This document shows, piece by piece, positions 24,368 through 34,376 of a DNA stretch of 64,000 nt (position 1 is the first letter of the stretch; every line of letters starts with the position of its first letter). The notes below the pieces were generated by a model, which was not told where the DNA came from, made no database searches, and saw only the letters and a list, made by a program, of their open reading frames with translations. The stretch is from assembly GCF_000719285.1 (NCBI RefSeq), contig NZ_JOFS01000010.1:124001-188000 (forward strand), read 5' to 3'. This DNA is from Streptomyces bicolor. Its GTDB lineage: Bacteria; Actinomycetota; Actinomycetes; Streptomycetales; Streptomycetaceae. The translations under genes were made by a program, and so were the position numbers.

Positions 24368-25987
24368 ATGACTAGTCAGACCACCATCGAAACGACGGGG
24401 TCGGGGGACAAGGCGCCAGTAGCTCCGTCGGACGCGACGCCGGCCAAGGGGCTGCGCGGCCACCCTTGGTTCACCCTGATCACCGTCGCAGTGGGGGTCA
24501 TGATGGTGGCCCTCGACGGCACCATCGTGGCCATCGCCAACCCGGCCATCCAGAAGGACCTCGGCGCCACCTTCGCCGAGGTGCAGTGGATCACCAACGG
24601 CTACTTCCTCGCCCTCGCGGTCTCCCTGATCACCGCCGGCAAGCTCGGCGACCGCTTCGGGCACCGCCAGACCTTCCTGATCGGCGTGGTCGGCTTCGCC
24701 GCCGCCTCCGGTGCGATCGGCCTGTCCAGCAGCATCGCCGCGGTCGTCGTCTTCCGCGTCTTGCAGGGCCTGTTCGGCGCGCTGCTGATGCCGGCCGCGC
24801 TCGGCCTGCTGCGGGCGACCTTCCCGGCCGAGAAGCTCAACATGGCCATCGGCATCTGGGGCATGGTCATCGGCGCGTCCACGGCCGGCGGCCCGATCCT
24901 CGGCGGTGTCCTCGTCGAGCACGTCAACTGGCAGTCGGTGTTCTTCATCAACGTGCCGGTCGGCATCCTCGCCGTCGTCCTCGGCGTCATGATCCTGCTC
25001 GACCACCGCGCCGAGAACGCCCCGCGCTCCTTCGACGTCCTGGGCATCGCCCTGCTGTCGGCCGCGATGTTCTGCCTGGTCTGGGCCCTGATCAAGGCTC
25101 CGGAGTGGGGCTGGGGCGACGGAAAGACGTGGGCGTTCATAGCCGCCTCGGTGATCGGCTTCGCGCTCTTCGCCTTCTGGGAGACGAAGGTGAAGGAGCC
25201 GCTGATCCCGCTCGCGCTCTTCCGCTCGGTCCCGCTCTCCGCGGGTGTCGTCCTGATGGTCCTGATGGCCATCGCCTTCATGGGCGGACTCTTCTTCGTG
25301 ACGTTCTACCTCCAGAACGTCCACGGCATGAGCCCGATCGACGCCGGCCTGCACCTCCTGCCGCTCACCGGCATGATGATCGTCGGCTCGCCGCTCGCGG
25401 GCGCGATGATCACCAAGCTGGGCCCGCGGATCCCGCTGGCGGGCGGCATGGCGGCCACCGCGATCGCCATGTACGGCATGTCCACGCTGGACACGGACAC
25501 CGGCAGCGCCGTGATGTCGCTCTGGTTCGCCCTGCTCGGCCTCGGCCTCGCGCCGGTCATGGTCGGCGCCACGGAGGTCATCGTCGGCAACGCGCCCATG
25601 GAGCTGTCCGGTGTGGCCGGCGGTCTCCAGCAGGCCGCGATGCAGATCGGCGGCAGCCTCGGTACGGCCGTCCTGGGCGCCGTCATGGCCTCCAAGGTCG
25701 ACAGCGACCTCGCCGGCAACTGGACCTCCGCGGGGCTCCCGCCGCTGACGGCGGCCCAGGAGGCCCAGGCCTCCGAGGCGGTCCAGGTCGGCGTGGCACC
25801 GCTGGCTCCGGGCACGCCGGACGCCATCGCCGCGAAGATCACGGATGTCGCGCACGACACGTTCATCTCGGGCATGAGCCTGGCGTCCCTGGTCGCCGCG
25901 GGGGTTGCGGTCGTCGCGGTCTTCGTCGCCTTCCTCACCAAGCGGGGCGAGAACGCGGAGGCGGGCGCGGGCTCGGCGCACATCTGA
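24368..25987 (+). CDS. DHA2-family MFS drug exporter
   Basis: A 539-residue, 14-helix MFS transporter of the EmrB/QacA (DHA2) type. Motif A is GKLGDRFGHRQTF after the second helix, motif D1-like MMVALDGTIVAIANPAI lies in helix 1 with the typical Asp, and the antiporter motif C region is GASTAGGPILGGVL. Such pumps exchange protons for hydrophobic drugs or secondary metabolites. ATG 24368 follows a short leader; the long open frame upstream is antisense to the TetR gene and not coding. A divergent TetR repressor flanks it. Confidence 0.92.
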   Translation: MTSQTTIETTGSGDKAPVAPSDATPAKGLRGHPWFTLITVAVGVMMVALDGTIVAIANPAIQKDLGATFAEVQWITNGYFLALAVSLITAGKLGDRFGHRQTFLIGVVGFAAASGAIGLSSSIAAVVVFRVLQGLFGALLMPAALGLLRATFPAEKLNMAIGIWGMVIGASTAGGPILGGVLVEHVNWQSVFFINVPVGILAVVLGVMILLDHRAENAPRSFDVLGIALLSAAMFCLVWALIKAPEWGWGDGKTWAFIAASVIGFALFAFWETKVKEPLIPLALFRSVPLSAGVVLMVLMAIAFMGGLFFVTFYLQNVHGMSPIDAGLHLLPLTGMMIVGSPLAGAMITKLGPRIPLAGGMAATAIAMYGMSTLDTDTGSAVMSLWFALLGLGLAPVMVGATEVIVGNAPMELSGVAGGLQQAAMQIGGSLGTAVLGAVMASKVDSDLAGNWTSAGLPPLTAAQEAQASEAVQVGVAPLAPGTPDAIAAKITDVAHDTFISGMSLASLVAAGVAVVAVFVAFLTKRGENAEAGAGSAHI

Positions 25988-26083
25988 CGCGAGCGACGCG
26001 AGCGGACGCAAGGTGAACGGAGGGATCCGCGGCGGGAGTTCCCCTATCAGGGTGACAACCCCAAAGATCCCTCCCAACGGCAA

Positions 26084-26124
26084 GCGCCGCAGGTCACAGT
26101 GGGTCAATCCGGGGCCTGCGGCGC
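26084..26124. terminator. Hairpin after the MFS gene
   Basis: GCGCCGCAGG and its perfect complement are separated by 21 bases in the 238-base gap after the MFS gene. The long loop makes it a moderate candidate for a terminator. Nothing else in the gap is recognisable. Confidence 0.4.
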
Positions 26125-26225
26125 GCTGCCGGAGGGGGTCAGCGCGCCGACGGCTCGGAACACGCAGGAATGACCGGCGCACCGTGGGTACTCGCCAAGT
26201 CGAACGCCGACTCAGGGAGTTGACG

Positions 26226-26531
26226 ATGGCGGGCTTCGGACACGGAACGCGCAGGTACCCCCGCTCACGTGGCCGGACGTGGTCACGGACCGGGCCGGAT
26301 CGCGCGACGCTGGGAATCATCGGAGCCATCTGCGCGATCGCCGGTTTCTTCGTACTGGGCATCATCCTCGGCCCGGTGGCGATCGCCTGCGGCTGGCTGG
26401 CCATGGGCCGCACGTGGTCGGGAGCCCGTCCCGTCCCCGCCTTGGTGGCCGTGGTGCTGGGCGCGATAGACACGCTGCTGGCGATCATCTGGCTGGCGGG
26501 GACGACAACACCGGGTAACGGGCTGTTCTAG
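26226..26531 (+). CDS. Small DUF4190-type membrane protein
   Basis: A 101-residue protein with a basic N-terminus and two membrane helices (LGIIGAICAIAGFFVLGIIL and VVLGAIDTLLAIIWLAG) joined by ACGWLAMGRTW. This is the DUF4190 pattern of small actinobacterial membrane proteins of unknown role. The ATG has GGGAG 7 bases upstream. The larger open frame containing it runs back into the MFS gene and is not supported. Confidence 0.75.
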   Translation: MAGFGHGTRRYPRSRGRTWSRTGPDRATLGIIGAICAIAGFFVLGIILGPVAIACGWLAMGRTWSGARPVPALVAVVLGAIDTLLAIIWLAGTTTPGNGLF

Positions 26532-26588
26532 CGCCCGAGAGCTCGGGACTTCTGGTTCGACGGCGCCTCCGGGGTCGTGGGGGCTGAT

Positions 26589-26680
26589 CGCGCAGTTCCC
26601 CGCGCCCCTAAGGGCGTTGCAGCACCGTCCGTTCAGCCGCGGGGCTGCGCGCCCCCCGACCAGCCCCCACGCCCGGCAAC
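26589..26680 (-). repeat. Dispersed repeat, copy C
   Basis: The complementary-orientation core CGCGCAGTTCCCCGCGCCCC is at 26589-26608, followed 30 bases later by a degenerate arm ending GACCAGCCCCCAC. It fills the gap between the convergent DUF4190 and K+ channel genes. Confidence 0.6.
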
Positions 26681-26683
26681 CGG

Positions 26684-27436
26684 CTAACGGACCTGCCCCT
26701 CGCCGACCTGCTGGTCCCCCGACAGCGCAGCGACCTGCGCCCGCAACGCCCGAACCTCCTCCGTAAGCACCTGTATCGCCTCCGTCTGCCGCCGCTCCTC
26801 CACGTCATCCATCTCGAACCGGGCTATGAACCACGCGGCGATGTTCGCGGTCACCACACCCAGCAGGGCGATCCCGGACAGCATCAACCCCACCGCGATC
26901 ATGCGCCCCAGCCCCGTGGTCGGTGCATGATCCCCGTATCCCACGGTCGTCATGGTCGTAAAGGACCACCACACCGCGTCACCCGGCGTCTTGATGTTCC
27001 CGTCCGGCGCATCCCGCTCCACGGACAGCACGGCCAGCGAGCCGAACATCATCAGCCCGACCACCGACCCGGCGACGTACGTCGTCAGCCGTATCTGTGA
27101 GGCCATCCGCGCCCGCTGCCCCACGAGCAGCAACGTCGACACGAGCCGCAGCAGCCGCAACGGCTGCACCAGCGGCAGCAGGACGGCACACAGGTCCAGC
27201 CAGTGGGTCCGCACGAACTCCCAGCGCCGCTCGGCGAGAACGAGCCGTATGACGTAGTCCAGCGCGAACGCACCCCATACGACCCACTCCACGGTGAGGC
27301 ACACGGCAACCACGTCCGCACTCGCGTCGGGCTGGACGATCGGCACGGCATAGGCCACGGCGAACGCCAGAGCCAGACCGAAAAGGGGCCGCTGGGTGAG
27401 CCGTTCCCAACGCACTTGTGCGGGAGCTTCCTTCAT
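26684..27436 (-). CDS. Six-helix potassium channel
   Basis: A 250-residue voltage-gated-type K+ channel subunit. The selectivity filter TTVGYGD is at residues 163-169, preceded by a pore helix (DAVWWSFTTM) and followed by the inner helix (MIAVGLMLSGIALLGVVTAN). Residues 20-115 give four helices, the fourth with Arg residues at intervals (PLRLLRLVSTLLLVGQRAR), and a C-terminal coiled coil (RRQTEAIQVLTEEVRALRAQ) suits tetramer assembly. It has its own transcript, bounded by a dispersed repeat downstream and by the aceE terminator region upstream. Confidence 0.9.
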   Translation of the reverse strand: MKEAPAQVRWERLTQRPLFGLALAFAVAYAVPIVQPDASADVVAVCLTVEWVVWGAFALDYVIRLVLAERRWEFVRTHWLDLCAVLLPLVQPLRLLRLVSTLLLVGQRARMASQIRLTTYVAGSVVGLMMFGSLAVLSVERDAPDGNIKTPGDAVWWSFTTMTTVGYGDHAPTTGLGRMIAVGLMLSGIALLGVVTANIAAWFIARFEMDDVEERRQTEAIQVLTEEVRALRAQVAALSGDQQVGEGQVR

Positions 27437-27459
27437 GGCCGCATCGTAGGAAATGTGAA

Positions 27460-27513
27460 GGGGTGGTGTGCCCCGTGGGTCACCCGCAGGTCACCCACGG
27501 GGCACACCACCCC
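27460..27513. terminator. Long hairpin terminator after aceE
   Basis: A perfect 21-base-pair stem beginning GGGGTGGTGTGCCCCGTG, with a 12-base loop, lies 15 bases downstream of the aceE stop (minus strand). It also separates aceE from the K+ channel promoter. Confidence 0.9.
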
Positions 27514-27528
27514 ATCGAGCCGTTGACG

Positions 27529-30276
27529 CTACGCGTCGCCCCCGGCAGCCCCGGGATCAGCGGCCGAGACGTCGAGCAGCTGGTACCGGTCGATCGCCTG
27601 CTTCAGCACCGACCGGTCCACCTTCCCCTCCTTCGCCAGCTCCGTCAGCACGGCGACGACCACCGACTGCGCGTCGATGTGGAAGAAGCGGCGGGCCGCC
27701 CCGCGGGTGTCGGCGAACCCGAAGCCGTCCGCACCCAGTGACTGGTAAGTCCCCGGCACCCACCGCGCGATCTGGTCCGGCACCGACCGCATCCAGTCGG
27801 AGACGGCCACGAACGGCCCCTGGGCCCCGGTCAGCTTCCGCGTCACATACGGCACCCGCTGCTCCTCCTCGGGATGCAGCAGGTTGTGCTCCTCGCACTG
27901 CACGGCCTCGCGCCGCAGCTCGTTCCAGGAGGTCGCCGACCAGACGTCGGCCTTGACGTTCCACTCCTCGGCGAGGATCTTCTGCGCCTCGATCGCCCAG
28001 GGGACCGCCACACCCGACGCGATGATCTGCGCCGGGATCGAACCCGCCGTGCCCTCGCTGAAGCGGTAGACGCCCTTGAGGATGCCCTCGACGTCCACGT
28101 CCTCCGGCTCGGCCGGGTGCTGGATCGGCTCGTTGTAGACGGTGAGGTAGTAGAAGACGTCCTCGCCGTGCGAGTGCTCCTCGGAGCTTCCGTACATGCG
28201 GCGCAGACCGTCCTTGACGATGTGCGCGATCTCGAACCCGAACGCCGGGTCGTACGCCACACAGCCCGGGTTGGTCGAGGCGAGCAGCTGCGAGTGGCCG
28301 TCGGCGTGTTGCAGGCCCTCACCGGTCAGCGTCGTACGGCCGGCGGTAGCGCCGAGCACGAAACCGCGCGCCAGCTGGTCCGACATCTGCCAGAACTGGT
28401 CGCCGGTGCGCTGGAAACCGAACATCGAGTAGAAGACGTACACCGGGATCAGCGGCTCGCCGTGCGTGGCGTACGCCGAACCCGCCGCGATCAGCGAGGC
28501 CGTGCAGCCCGCCTCCGAGATGCCGTCGTGCAGCATCTGGCCCTGCGGCGACTCCTTGTAGGCGAGCAGCAGGTCGCGGTCGACGGCCTCGTACTGCTGG
28601 CCAAGCGGGTTGTAGATCTTCGCGCTCGGGAAGAACGAGTCCATGCCGAACGTGCGGTACTCGTCCGGCGCGATCAGCACGAACCGCTTGCCGATCTCCT
28701 TGTCCCGCATGAGGTCCTTGAGGAGCCGCACGAAGGCCATGGTCGTCGCGATCGACTGCTGGCCCGAGCCCTTCTTCACGGTCGCGTACGTCTTGTCCTC
28801 CGGCAGCGCGAGCGGCTTGGAGCGCACCACGCGCGTGGGGACGTAACCGCCGAGCGACTTGCGGCGGTCGTGCATGTACTGGATCTCCTCGGTGTCCCGC
28901 CCGGGGTGGTAGTACGGCGGGAGCCCGCTCTCCAGGTCCTTGTCGGCGATCGGCAGGTGCAGCCGGTCGCGGAAGCGCTTGAGGTCGTCGACCGTCAGCT
29001 TCTTCATCTGGTGCGTGGCGTTGCGGCCTTCGAAGTTCGGGCCCAGCGTCCAGCCCTTGATCGTCTTGGCGAGGATCACCGTCGGCTGGCCCTTGTGGGC
29101 GCGGGCGGCCGAGTAGGCGGCGTAGATCTTGCGGTGGTCGTGACCGCCGCGGCCCAGGTGCAGGATCTGGTCGTCGGTCATGCCCTCGACCATCGCGCGC
29201 AGCCGGTGGTCGTCGCCGAAGAAGTGGTCGCGGATGTAGGCGCCGGTCTCCGTGGCGTACGTCTGGAACTGGCCGTCCGGCGTCGTGTTCATCTTGTTGA
29301 CCAGGATGCCGTCGCGGTCCTGCGCCAGCAGCGGGTCCCAGGTGCGGTCCCAGATCAGCTTGATGACGTTCCAGCCGGCGCCCCGGAAGATCGACTCCAG
29401 CTCCTGGATGACCTTGCCGTTGCCGCGCACCGGGCCGTCGAGGCGCTGCAGATTGCAGTTGACGACGAAGGTGAGGTTGTCCAGGCCCTCACGCGCGGCG
29501 ATGGACAGCTGGCCGAGCGACTCCGGCTCGTCCATCTCGCCGTCGCCCAGGAACGCCCACACATGCGACTTGGAGGTGTCCGCGATGCCGCGCGCCTCCA
29601 TGTAGCGGTTCATCCGCGCCTGGTAGATCGCGCCGATCGGGCCGAGGCCCATCGACACGGTCGGGAACTCCCAGAAGTCCGGCATCAGCCGCGGGTGCGG
29701 GTAGCTGGACAGCCCGTACGGCGCCTTCGACTTCTCCTGGCGGAAGGCGTCGAGGTTCTCCTCGTTCAGCCGGTCCAGCAGGTACGCGCGCGCGTAGATG
29801 CCCGGAGAGGCGTGGCCCTGGAAGAAGACCTGGTCGCCGCCGTCGCCCTCGTCCTTGCCGCGGAAGAAGTGGTTGAAGCCCACGTCGTAGAGCGAGGCGG
29901 AGGACGCGAAGGTGGCGATGTGGCCGCCGACGCCGATACCGGGGCGCTGGGCCCTCGACACCATGACCGCGGCGTTCCACCGCGTGGCGTTGAGGATCTT
30001 GCGCTCGATCTCCTCGTTGCCCGGGAAGAAGGGCTCGCTCTTGGTGGGGATCGTGTTGACGTAGTCCGTGCTGCGCATCTCGGGCACGGCCACGCGCTTC
30101 TCGCGGGCCCGCTCGATCAGCCGCAGCATCAAATAGCGGGCCCGCTCCCGGCCGCGCTCGTCCACGGCGGCGTCGAGGGAGTCGAGCCACTCCTGGGTTT
30201 CCTCGGGATCGAAGTCAGGAACCTGACTCGGAAGGCCGCCAATGATGATCGGGTTGCGATCGGATCCGGAAGCCAC
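27529..30276 (-). CDS. aceE: Pyruvate dehydrogenase E1, homodimeric type
   Basis: A 915-residue thiamine-diphosphate-dependent E1 subunit that decarboxylates pyruvate and passes the acetyl group to the E2 lipoyl domain. The length and single-chain form are the homodimeric (AceE) type used by actinobacteria and gammaproteobacteria. The TPP/Mg motif is [10 protein letters not shown] near residue 249 with the closing [15 protein letters not shown]. The GTG at 30276 has AAGGA upstream. E2 and E3 genes are not adjacent, as usual in Streptomyces. A 360-base region upstream carries a dyad and no gene. Confidence 0.97.
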   Translation of the reverse strand: MASGSDRNPIIIGGLPSQVPDFDPEETQEWLDSLDAAVDERGRERARYLMLRLIERAREKRVAVPEMRSTDYVNTIPTKSEPFFPGNEEIERKILNATRWNAAVMVSRAQRPGIGVGGHIATFASSASLYDVGFNHFFRGKDEGDGGDQVFFQGHASPGIYARAYLLDRLNEENLDAFRQEKSKAPYGLSSYPHPRLMPDFWEFPTVSMGLGPIGAIYQARMNRYMEARGIADTSKSHVWAFLGDGEMDEPESLGQLSIAAREGLDNLTFVVNCNLQRLDGPVRGNGKVIQELESIFRGAGWNVIKLIWDRTWDPLLAQDRDGILVNKMNTTPDGQFQTYATETGAYIRDHFFGDDHRLRAMVEGMTDDQILHLGRGGHDHRKIYAAYSAARAHKGQPTVILAKTIKGWTLGPNFEGRNATHQMKKLTVDDLKRFRDRLHLPIADKDLESGLPPYYHPGRDTEEIQYMHDRRKSLGGYVPTRVVRSKPLALPEDKTYATVKKGSGQQSIATTMAFVRLLKDLMRDKEIGKRFVLIAPDEYRTFGMDSFFPSAKIYNPLGQQYEAVDRDLLLAYKESPQGQMLHDGISEAGCTASLIAAGSAYATHGEPLIPVYVFYSMFGFQRTGDQFWQMSDQLARGFVLGATAGRTTLTGEGLQHADGHSQLLASTNPGCVAYDPAFGFEIAHIVKDGLRRMYGSSEEHSHGEDVFYYLTVYNEPIQHPAEPEDVDVEGILKGVYRFSEGTAGSIPAQIIASGVAVPWAIEAQKILAEEWNVKADVWSATSWNELRREAVQCEEHNLLHPEEEQRVPYVTRKLTGAQGPFVAVSDWMRSVPDQIARWVPGTYQSLGADGFGFADTRGAARRFFHIDAQSVVVAVLTELAKEGKVDRSVLKQAIDRYQLLDVSAADPGAAGGDA

Positions 30277-30494
30277 GCTGTTCCTTACCTGTCAGAGGGC
30301 TGTGTTTCTGGGATTTCTCAGTGCCTGCACCGCTCCCCATCGTGTACCTCGGGGGGCCAAACGTCATCTCTACTGTGGGGTAACCGGGGGTCTGGTAAAC
30401 GGCTGAGTGCCCATGCATGGTTCCCAAACGCACAAAGGGGGCAGATTGGTGTGGTGCGCGTCACCTTGAGACGATGATGGTGTGCCTGGAGTTG

Positions 30495-30520
30495 CGGTGA
30501 CACGTTCAGGATCGTCACCG
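30495..30520. promoter_or_regulatory. Dyad in the aceE-DUF3052 divergent region
   Basis: CGGTGAC and GTCACCG (7-base arms, 12 apart) lie in the 363-base region 30277-30639 between divergent aceE and DUF3052. It is a candidate operator for either gene. No riboswitch or small gene is recognisable in the rest of the region. Confidence 0.35.
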
Positions 30521-30639
30521 TTTCGGCGGTCTGAACGGCCGGGTACTTGCGCGATCCGTCCCGCCCGTGTGGACTACGGCCAATGCTTCGCGCACGCGCG
30601 TGGCTGAGTTATTCCCAAGACATGATCAGGAGGCAACCC

Positions 30640-31077
30640 GTGAGCGCGACCGCGGACCACGCGGAGGAGCGGACGAACCCTGCCGTCAGGCTGGGGTTCC
30701 AGCCCGAGCAGGTGGTCCAGGAGATCGGCTACGACGAGGACGTAGACCAGGAACTCCGCGAGGCCATTGAGGAAGTCGTCGGCAACGAGCTCGTGGACGA
30801 GGACTACGACGACGTCGCCGATGCCGTGGTGCTGTGGTTCCGCGACGAGGACGGCGACCTGACGGATGCGCTGGTGGACGCCACCACGTACATCGAAGAG
30901 GGCGGCTCGATCCTTCTGCTCACGCCGAAGACCGGCCGTGACGGCTACGTGGAGCCCAGCGACATCTCGGAAGCCGCGACGACGGCGGGTCTGTCGGCGT
31001 CCAAGAGTGTCAGCGTCGGCAAGGACTGGAGCGGCAGCCGGCTGGTGACGCCGAAGGCCGCCAAGACCAAGAAGTAA
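30640..31077 (+). CDS. DUF3052 family protein
   Basis: A 145-residue soluble acidic protein of the DUF3052 family, recognised by NPAVRLGFQPEQVVQEIGYD and DADVVLWF-like DAVVLWFRDEDGDLTDALVD. The family is common in actinobacteria next to aceE and a peroxiredoxin, as here, but no function is established. The GTG at 30640 has a perfect AGGAGG ribosome site 6 bases upstream; the longer open frame starting at 30547 lacks one. A GAAA-loop hairpin follows the stop codon. Confidence 0.9.
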   Translation: MSATADHAEERTNPAVRLGFQPEQVVQEIGYDEDVDQELREAIEEVVGNELVDEDYDDVADAVVLWFRDEDGDLTDALVDATTYIEEGGSILLLTPKTGRDGYVEPSDISEAATTAGLSASKSVSVGKDWSGSRLVTPKAAKTKK

Positions 31078-31089
31078 CCGGTGACGGTA

Positions 31090-31117
31090 CCGGGCCGGGC
31101 CGAAAGGCCCGGCCCGG
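31090..31117 (+). terminator. Terminator after DUF3052
   Basis: A perfect 12-base-pair stem CCGGGCCGGGCC is closed by a GAAA tetraloop, starting 12 bases after the DUF3052 stop codon. Confidence 0.85.
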
Positions 31118-31195
31118 CCTCCTGCACGGGCCCCGGTGGCCGCTGCATAGGGTGGGAGCCACCCGAACAGCCCCCACCGAAGGGACATCCACGCG

Positions 31196-31654
31196 ATGGC
31201 GATCCAGGTCGGCGACAAGGCCCCCGACTTCGAGCTCAAGGACAACCACGGCAGGGCCGTGAAGCTCTCCGACTTCCGTGGTTCCAAGAACGTCGTCCTG
31301 CTCTTCTACCCCTTCGCCTTCACCGGCGTGTGCACCGGCGAGCTGTGCGAGGTGCGCGACAACCTGCCGCAGTTCTCCGACCGCGACACCCAGGTGCTCG
31401 CCGTCTCCAACGACTCCATCCACACCCTGCGCGTCTTCGCCGAGCAGGAGGGCCTGGAGTACCCGCTGCTCAGCGACTTCTGGCCGCACGGCGAGGTCAG
31501 CCGCGCCTACGGCGTCTTCGCCGAGGACAAGGGCTGCGCGGTGCGCGGCACCTTCGTCATCGACAAGGAGGGCGTCGTCCGCTGGACCGTCGTCAACGCC
31601 CTGCCCGACGCACGCGACCTGAACGAGTACGTCAAGGCGCTCGACACCCTCTGA
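31196..31654 (+). CDS. AhpE/BCP-type peroxiredoxin
   Basis: A 152-residue thioredoxin-fold peroxidase that reduces hydrogen peroxide and organic peroxides. The peroxidatic Cys is Cys46 in [13 protein letters not shown] with the conserved Thr and Arg (EVRD). The overall sequence resembles actinobacterial AhpE, usually called one-Cys, but a second Cys at 51 sits five residues after the first, the spacing of the resolving Cys in BCP-type (atypical two-Cys) enzymes. Its neighbours (DUF3052 upstream, TerD stress genes downstream) fit a stress-defence role. The ATG has GAAGGGA upstream. Confidence 0.92.
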   Translation: MAIQVGDKAPDFELKDNHGRAVKLSDFRGSKNVVLLFYPFAFTGVCTGELCEVRDNLPQFSDRDTQVLAVSNDSIHTLRVFAEQEGLEYPLLSDFWPHGEVSRAYGVFAEDKGCAVRGTFVIDKEGVVRWTVVNALPDARDLNEYVKALDTL

Positions 31655-31717
31655 TCCCGTCCGATCCCGCCAGTGACCGACACCTGTGATTCTTCGGCAT
31701 CAAGGCCTGCGTGCCAC

Positions 31718-31744
31718 GGGAACCCGTCACTAGGATCGAGTCGT
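31718..31744 (+). promoter_or_regulatory. Candidate ECF-sigma promoter of terD
   Basis: GGGAACCC (31718-31725), 16 bases, then CGT (31742) resembles ECF sigma factor promoters (GGAAC ... CGT). The same motif with the same spacing precedes the Ter biosynthetic operon at 36276. A TAGGAT hexamer (31731-31736) inside it could instead be a vegetative -10 box. Confidence 0.45.
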
Positions 31745-31802
31745 TGATCCGATATCACACGCACGGCGGGGCTCCCCGCCCCTGGAAACCAATGGAGGAC
31801 TC

Positions 31803-32378
31803 GTGGGAGTCAGCCTCAGCAAGGGCGGCAACGTATCACTGAGCAAGGAGGCCCCGGGCCTCACTGCGGTCATCGTCGGTCTGGGGTGGGACGTCCGCAC
31901 CACGACCGGCACCGACTTCGACCTGGACGCCAGCGCACTGCTGCTGAACCCGGAGGGCAAGGTCGGCAGCGACGCCAACTTCGTCTTCTTCAACAACCTC
32001 AAGAGCGCCGACGGCTCCGTCGAGCACACCGGTGACAACCTCACCGGTGAGGGCGAGGGTGACGACGAGCAGATCAAGGTCAACCTCGCGGGCGTCCCGG
32101 CCGACGTCGAGAAGATCGTCTTCCCGGTCTCGATCTACGACGCCGAGAACCGTCAGCAGTCCTTCGGCCAGGTCCGCAACGCGTTCATCCGCGTCGTGAA
32201 CCAGGCCGGCGGCGCCGAGATCGCCCGCTACGACCTCTCGGAGGACGCCTCCACCGAGACCGCGATGGTCTTCGGCGAGCTGTACCGGCACGGCGCGGAG
32301 TGGAAGTTCCGCGCCATCGGCCAGGGCTACGCCTCGGGTCTGCGCGGCATCGCGCAGGACTTCGGTGTGAACGTCTGA
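31803..32378 (+). CDS. terD: TerD family protein 1
   Basis: A 191-residue TerD-domain protein spanning the whole length ([17 protein letters not shown] to AQDFGVNV). The calcium-binding Asp motifs are present: [11 protein letters not shown] and [17 protein letters not shown]. TerD proteins are cytoplasmic or membrane-associated calcium-binding beta-sandwiches tied to tellurite, phage and oxidative stress tolerance. The GTG at 31803 has GGAGGA just upstream. It is about 78% identical by eye to the next gene, so the two arose by tandem duplication. A hairpin lies between them. Confidence 0.93.
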   Translation: MGVSLSKGGNVSLSKEAPGLTAVIVGLGWDVRTTTGTDFDLDASALLLNPEGKVGSDANFVFFNNLKSADGSVEHTGDNLTGEGEGDDEQIKVNLAGVPADVEKIVFPVSIYDAENRQQSFGQVRNAFIRVVNQAGGAEIARYDLSEDASTETAMVFGELYRHGAEWKFRAIGQGYASGLRGIAQDFGVNV

Positions 32379-32422
32379 GTTCCACGACCCGGGCGCGAAC
32401 GTCCGGGGCGTCACTGGCCGAG

Positions 32423-32456
32423 TCCGGCGCCGCATTCGTTTGGGTGCGGCGCCGGA
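32423..32456 (+). terminator. Stem-loop between the two terD genes
   Basis: A perfect 12-base-pair stem TCCGGCGCCGCA with a 10-base loop lies 45 bases after the first terD stop and 45 bases before the second terD start. It may terminate or attenuate transcription into the second gene. Confidence 0.7.
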
Positions 32457-32500
32457 TGCGCAGGACAACCAAAGAAGCAACACCTGGGGAGGACAGCATC

Positions 32501-33076
32501 ATGGGCGTCACGCTCGCCAAGGGGGGCAATGTCTCCCTGTCCAAGGCCGCACCGAACCTCGCACAGGTGATGATCGGGCTCGGCTGGGACGCACGCTCCA
32601 CCACCGGAGCCGACTTCGACCTCGACGCCAGCGCCCTGATGTGCAACGGCGGACGGGTCATGGGCGATGAGTGGTTCGTCTTCTACAACCAGCTCAAGAG
32701 CCCGGACGGGTCGGTGGAGCACACCGGGGACAACCTCACCGGCGAGGGCGACGGCGACGACGAGTCGATCCTGATCGACCTCTCCAAGGTGCCCGCCGCC
32801 TGCGACAAGATCGTCTTCCCGGTCTCCATCCACATGGCCGACGAACGCGGCCAGACCTTCGGCCAGGTGTCCAACGCCTTCATCCGCGTGGTCAACCAGG
32901 CCGACGGCCAGGAACTCGCCCGCTACGACCTGAGCGAGGACGCTTCCACCGAGACCGCCATGATCTTCGGCGAGGTGTACCGCTACCAGGGAGAATGGAA
33001 GTTCCGGGCGGTGGGCCAGGGGTACGCGTCGGGTCTCAGGGGCATCGCACTGGACTTCGGAGTCAACGTCTCATAA
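32501..33076 (+). CDS. terD: TerD family protein 2
   Basis: A 191-residue TerD protein closely related to the preceding one and of exactly the same length, with the same Asp-rich calcium loops ([10 protein letters not shown] and [17 protein letters not shown]). Differences cluster at residues 50-65 ([17 protein letters not shown]) and in the loop near 110. ATG 32501 follows a GGGGAGGA ribosome site. It precedes the DUF475/TerC gene on the same strand by 125 bases; in ter loci the TerD and TerC products are thought to form a membrane-linked metal-responsive complex. Confidence 0.93.
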   Translation: MGVTLAKGGNVSLSKAAPNLAQVMIGLGWDARSTTGADFDLDASALMCNGGRVMGDEWFVFYNQLKSPDGSVEHTGDNLTGEGDGDDESILIDLSKVPAACDKIVFPVSIHMADERGQTFGQVSNAFIRVVNQADGQELARYDLSEDASTETAMIFGEVYRYQGEWKFRAVGQGYASGLRGIALDFGVNVS

Positions 33077-33201
33077 CGCGATATGAGCAAAACTCGGGGC
33101 CCCGTGGGGTGTGAAGGGTGGCCGACTAGACTTCGACTTCAAAAGTTCGTAAAGCCGAGTGCGGCGCGCGGGAGCCCCGTACACACAGGATTGGGTTGCC
33201 A

Positions 33202-34347
33202 GTGGTTCTGAAAACCTTCGGCTGGTCGTTCGCGGTCACCGCGCTCGGCCTCGTTGCAGCGGTCCTCTTCGGGGGGTGGACCGCCTTCGGCATCGTGGCG
33301 ATCCTCTCCATCCTCGAGATCTCGCTGTCGTTCGACAACGCGGTGGTCAACGCCGGAATCCTGAAGAAGATGAATGCCTTCTGGCAGAAGATCTTCCTCA
33401 CCATCGGCATCCTGATCGCCGTCTTCGGCATGCGACTGGTCTTCCCCGTCGTGATCGTCGCCGTCACCGCCTCGATGGGCCCGATCGAGGCCGTCGACCT
33501 CGCGCTCACGGACAAGGACCGGTACGAGCAGCTCGTCACCGACGCGCACCCGGCCATCGCCGCCTTCGGTGGCATGTTCCTGCTGATGATCTTCCTCGAC
33601 TTCATCTTCGAGGACCGCGACATCAAGTGGCTCGGCTGGCTGGAGCGGCCGCTGTCCAAGCTCGGCAAGATCGACATGCTGTCGGTCTGCGTCGCGCTGA
33701 TCGTCCTGCTGATCACCGCCATGACCTTCGCGACCCACGCCCACCTGCACGCCGGGCCCGCCGACAAGGCGGAGACGGTTCTCCTCTCCGGCATCGCGGG
33801 TCTCATCACGTACATGGTCGTCGGCGGTCTCTCCGGCTACTTCGAGGACAAGCTCGAGGAAGAGGAGGAGCGCGAGCACGAGGCGGAGGAAGAGGCCGTC
33901 CGCAGCGGCAAGCCGCGCTCGGCGGTTGCCCTGGCCGGCAAGGCCGCGTTCTTCATGTTCCTCTACCTGGAGGTCCTGGACGCGTCCTTCTCCTTCGACG
34001 GTGTGATCGGCGCCTTCGCCATCACCAACGACATCGTGCTGATGGCGCTCGGCCTCGGCATCGGCGCCATGTACGTCCGGTCGCTGACGGTCTACCTGGT
34101 CCGTCAGGGCACCCTCGACGACTACGTCTACCTGGAGCACGGCGCGCACTACGCGATCGGCGCCCTCGCCGCGATCCTGCTGATCACCATCCAGTACGAG
34201 ATCAGCGAGATCATCACCGGCATGATCGGCGTCGTCCTGATCGGCGCGTCCTTCTGGTCCTCCGTGCGCCGCAACCGCGCGATCGCGGCGGCCGAGGGAA
34301 AAGCGGAGGCCTCGGACGAGAAGACTGAGGTCTCGTCCGGGGTGTGA
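33202..34347 (+). CDS. DUF475 / TerC-superfamily membrane protein
   Basis: A 381-residue integral membrane protein of the DUF475 group within the TerC/LysE-type superfamily. The repeated acidic membrane motif is seen twice: LEISLSFDNAVVNAG near residue 37 and LEVLDASFSFDGVIGA near residue 260, as expected for an inverted duplication that binds a metal ion. An acidic cytosolic loop (KLEEEEEREHEAEEEA) separates the halves. I chose GTG 33202 because relatives begin M-x-L-K-T-F-G-W; a TTG at 33196 is the alternative. It probably transports a divalent metal such as Mn2+ or Ca2+. A T-tailed terminator follows. Confidence 0.9.
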   Translation: MVLKTFGWSFAVTALGLVAAVLFGGWTAFGIVAILSILEISLSFDNAVVNAGILKKMNAFWQKIFLTIGILIAVFGMRLVFPVVIVAVTASMGPIEAVDLALTDKDRYEQLVTDAHPAIAAFGGMFLLMIFLDFIFEDRDIKWLGWLERPLSKLGKIDMLSVCVALIVLLITAMTFATHAHLHAGPADKAETVLLSGIAGLITYMVVGGLSGYFEDKLEEEEEREHEAEEEAVRSGKPRSAVALAGKAAFFMFLYLEVLDASFSFDGVIGAFAITNDIVLMALGLGIGAMYVRSLTVYLVRQGTLDDYVYLEHGAHYAIGALAAILLITIQYEISEIITGMIGVVLIGASFWSSVRRNRAIAAAEGKAEASDEKTEVSSGV

Positions 34348-34376
34348 CAGCCCTGCGGGTGAGGAACGCTCTGAGC

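Noticed and set aside
24341..26488. 715-codon minus-strand frame over the MFS gene
   Set aside because: Antisense shadow with low-complexity composition; the MFS exporter and its TetR partner explain the region.
27874..30477. 867-codon plus-strand frame over aceE
   Set aside because: It is antisense to the clearly conserved aceE gene; long antisense frames are common in GC-rich codon use.
33077..33201. A second Mn2+ riboswitch before the DUF475/TerC gene
   Set aside because: TerC genes often carry yybP-ykoY elements, but the GGGGAGTAGC and GAGACCT pieces are absent here.
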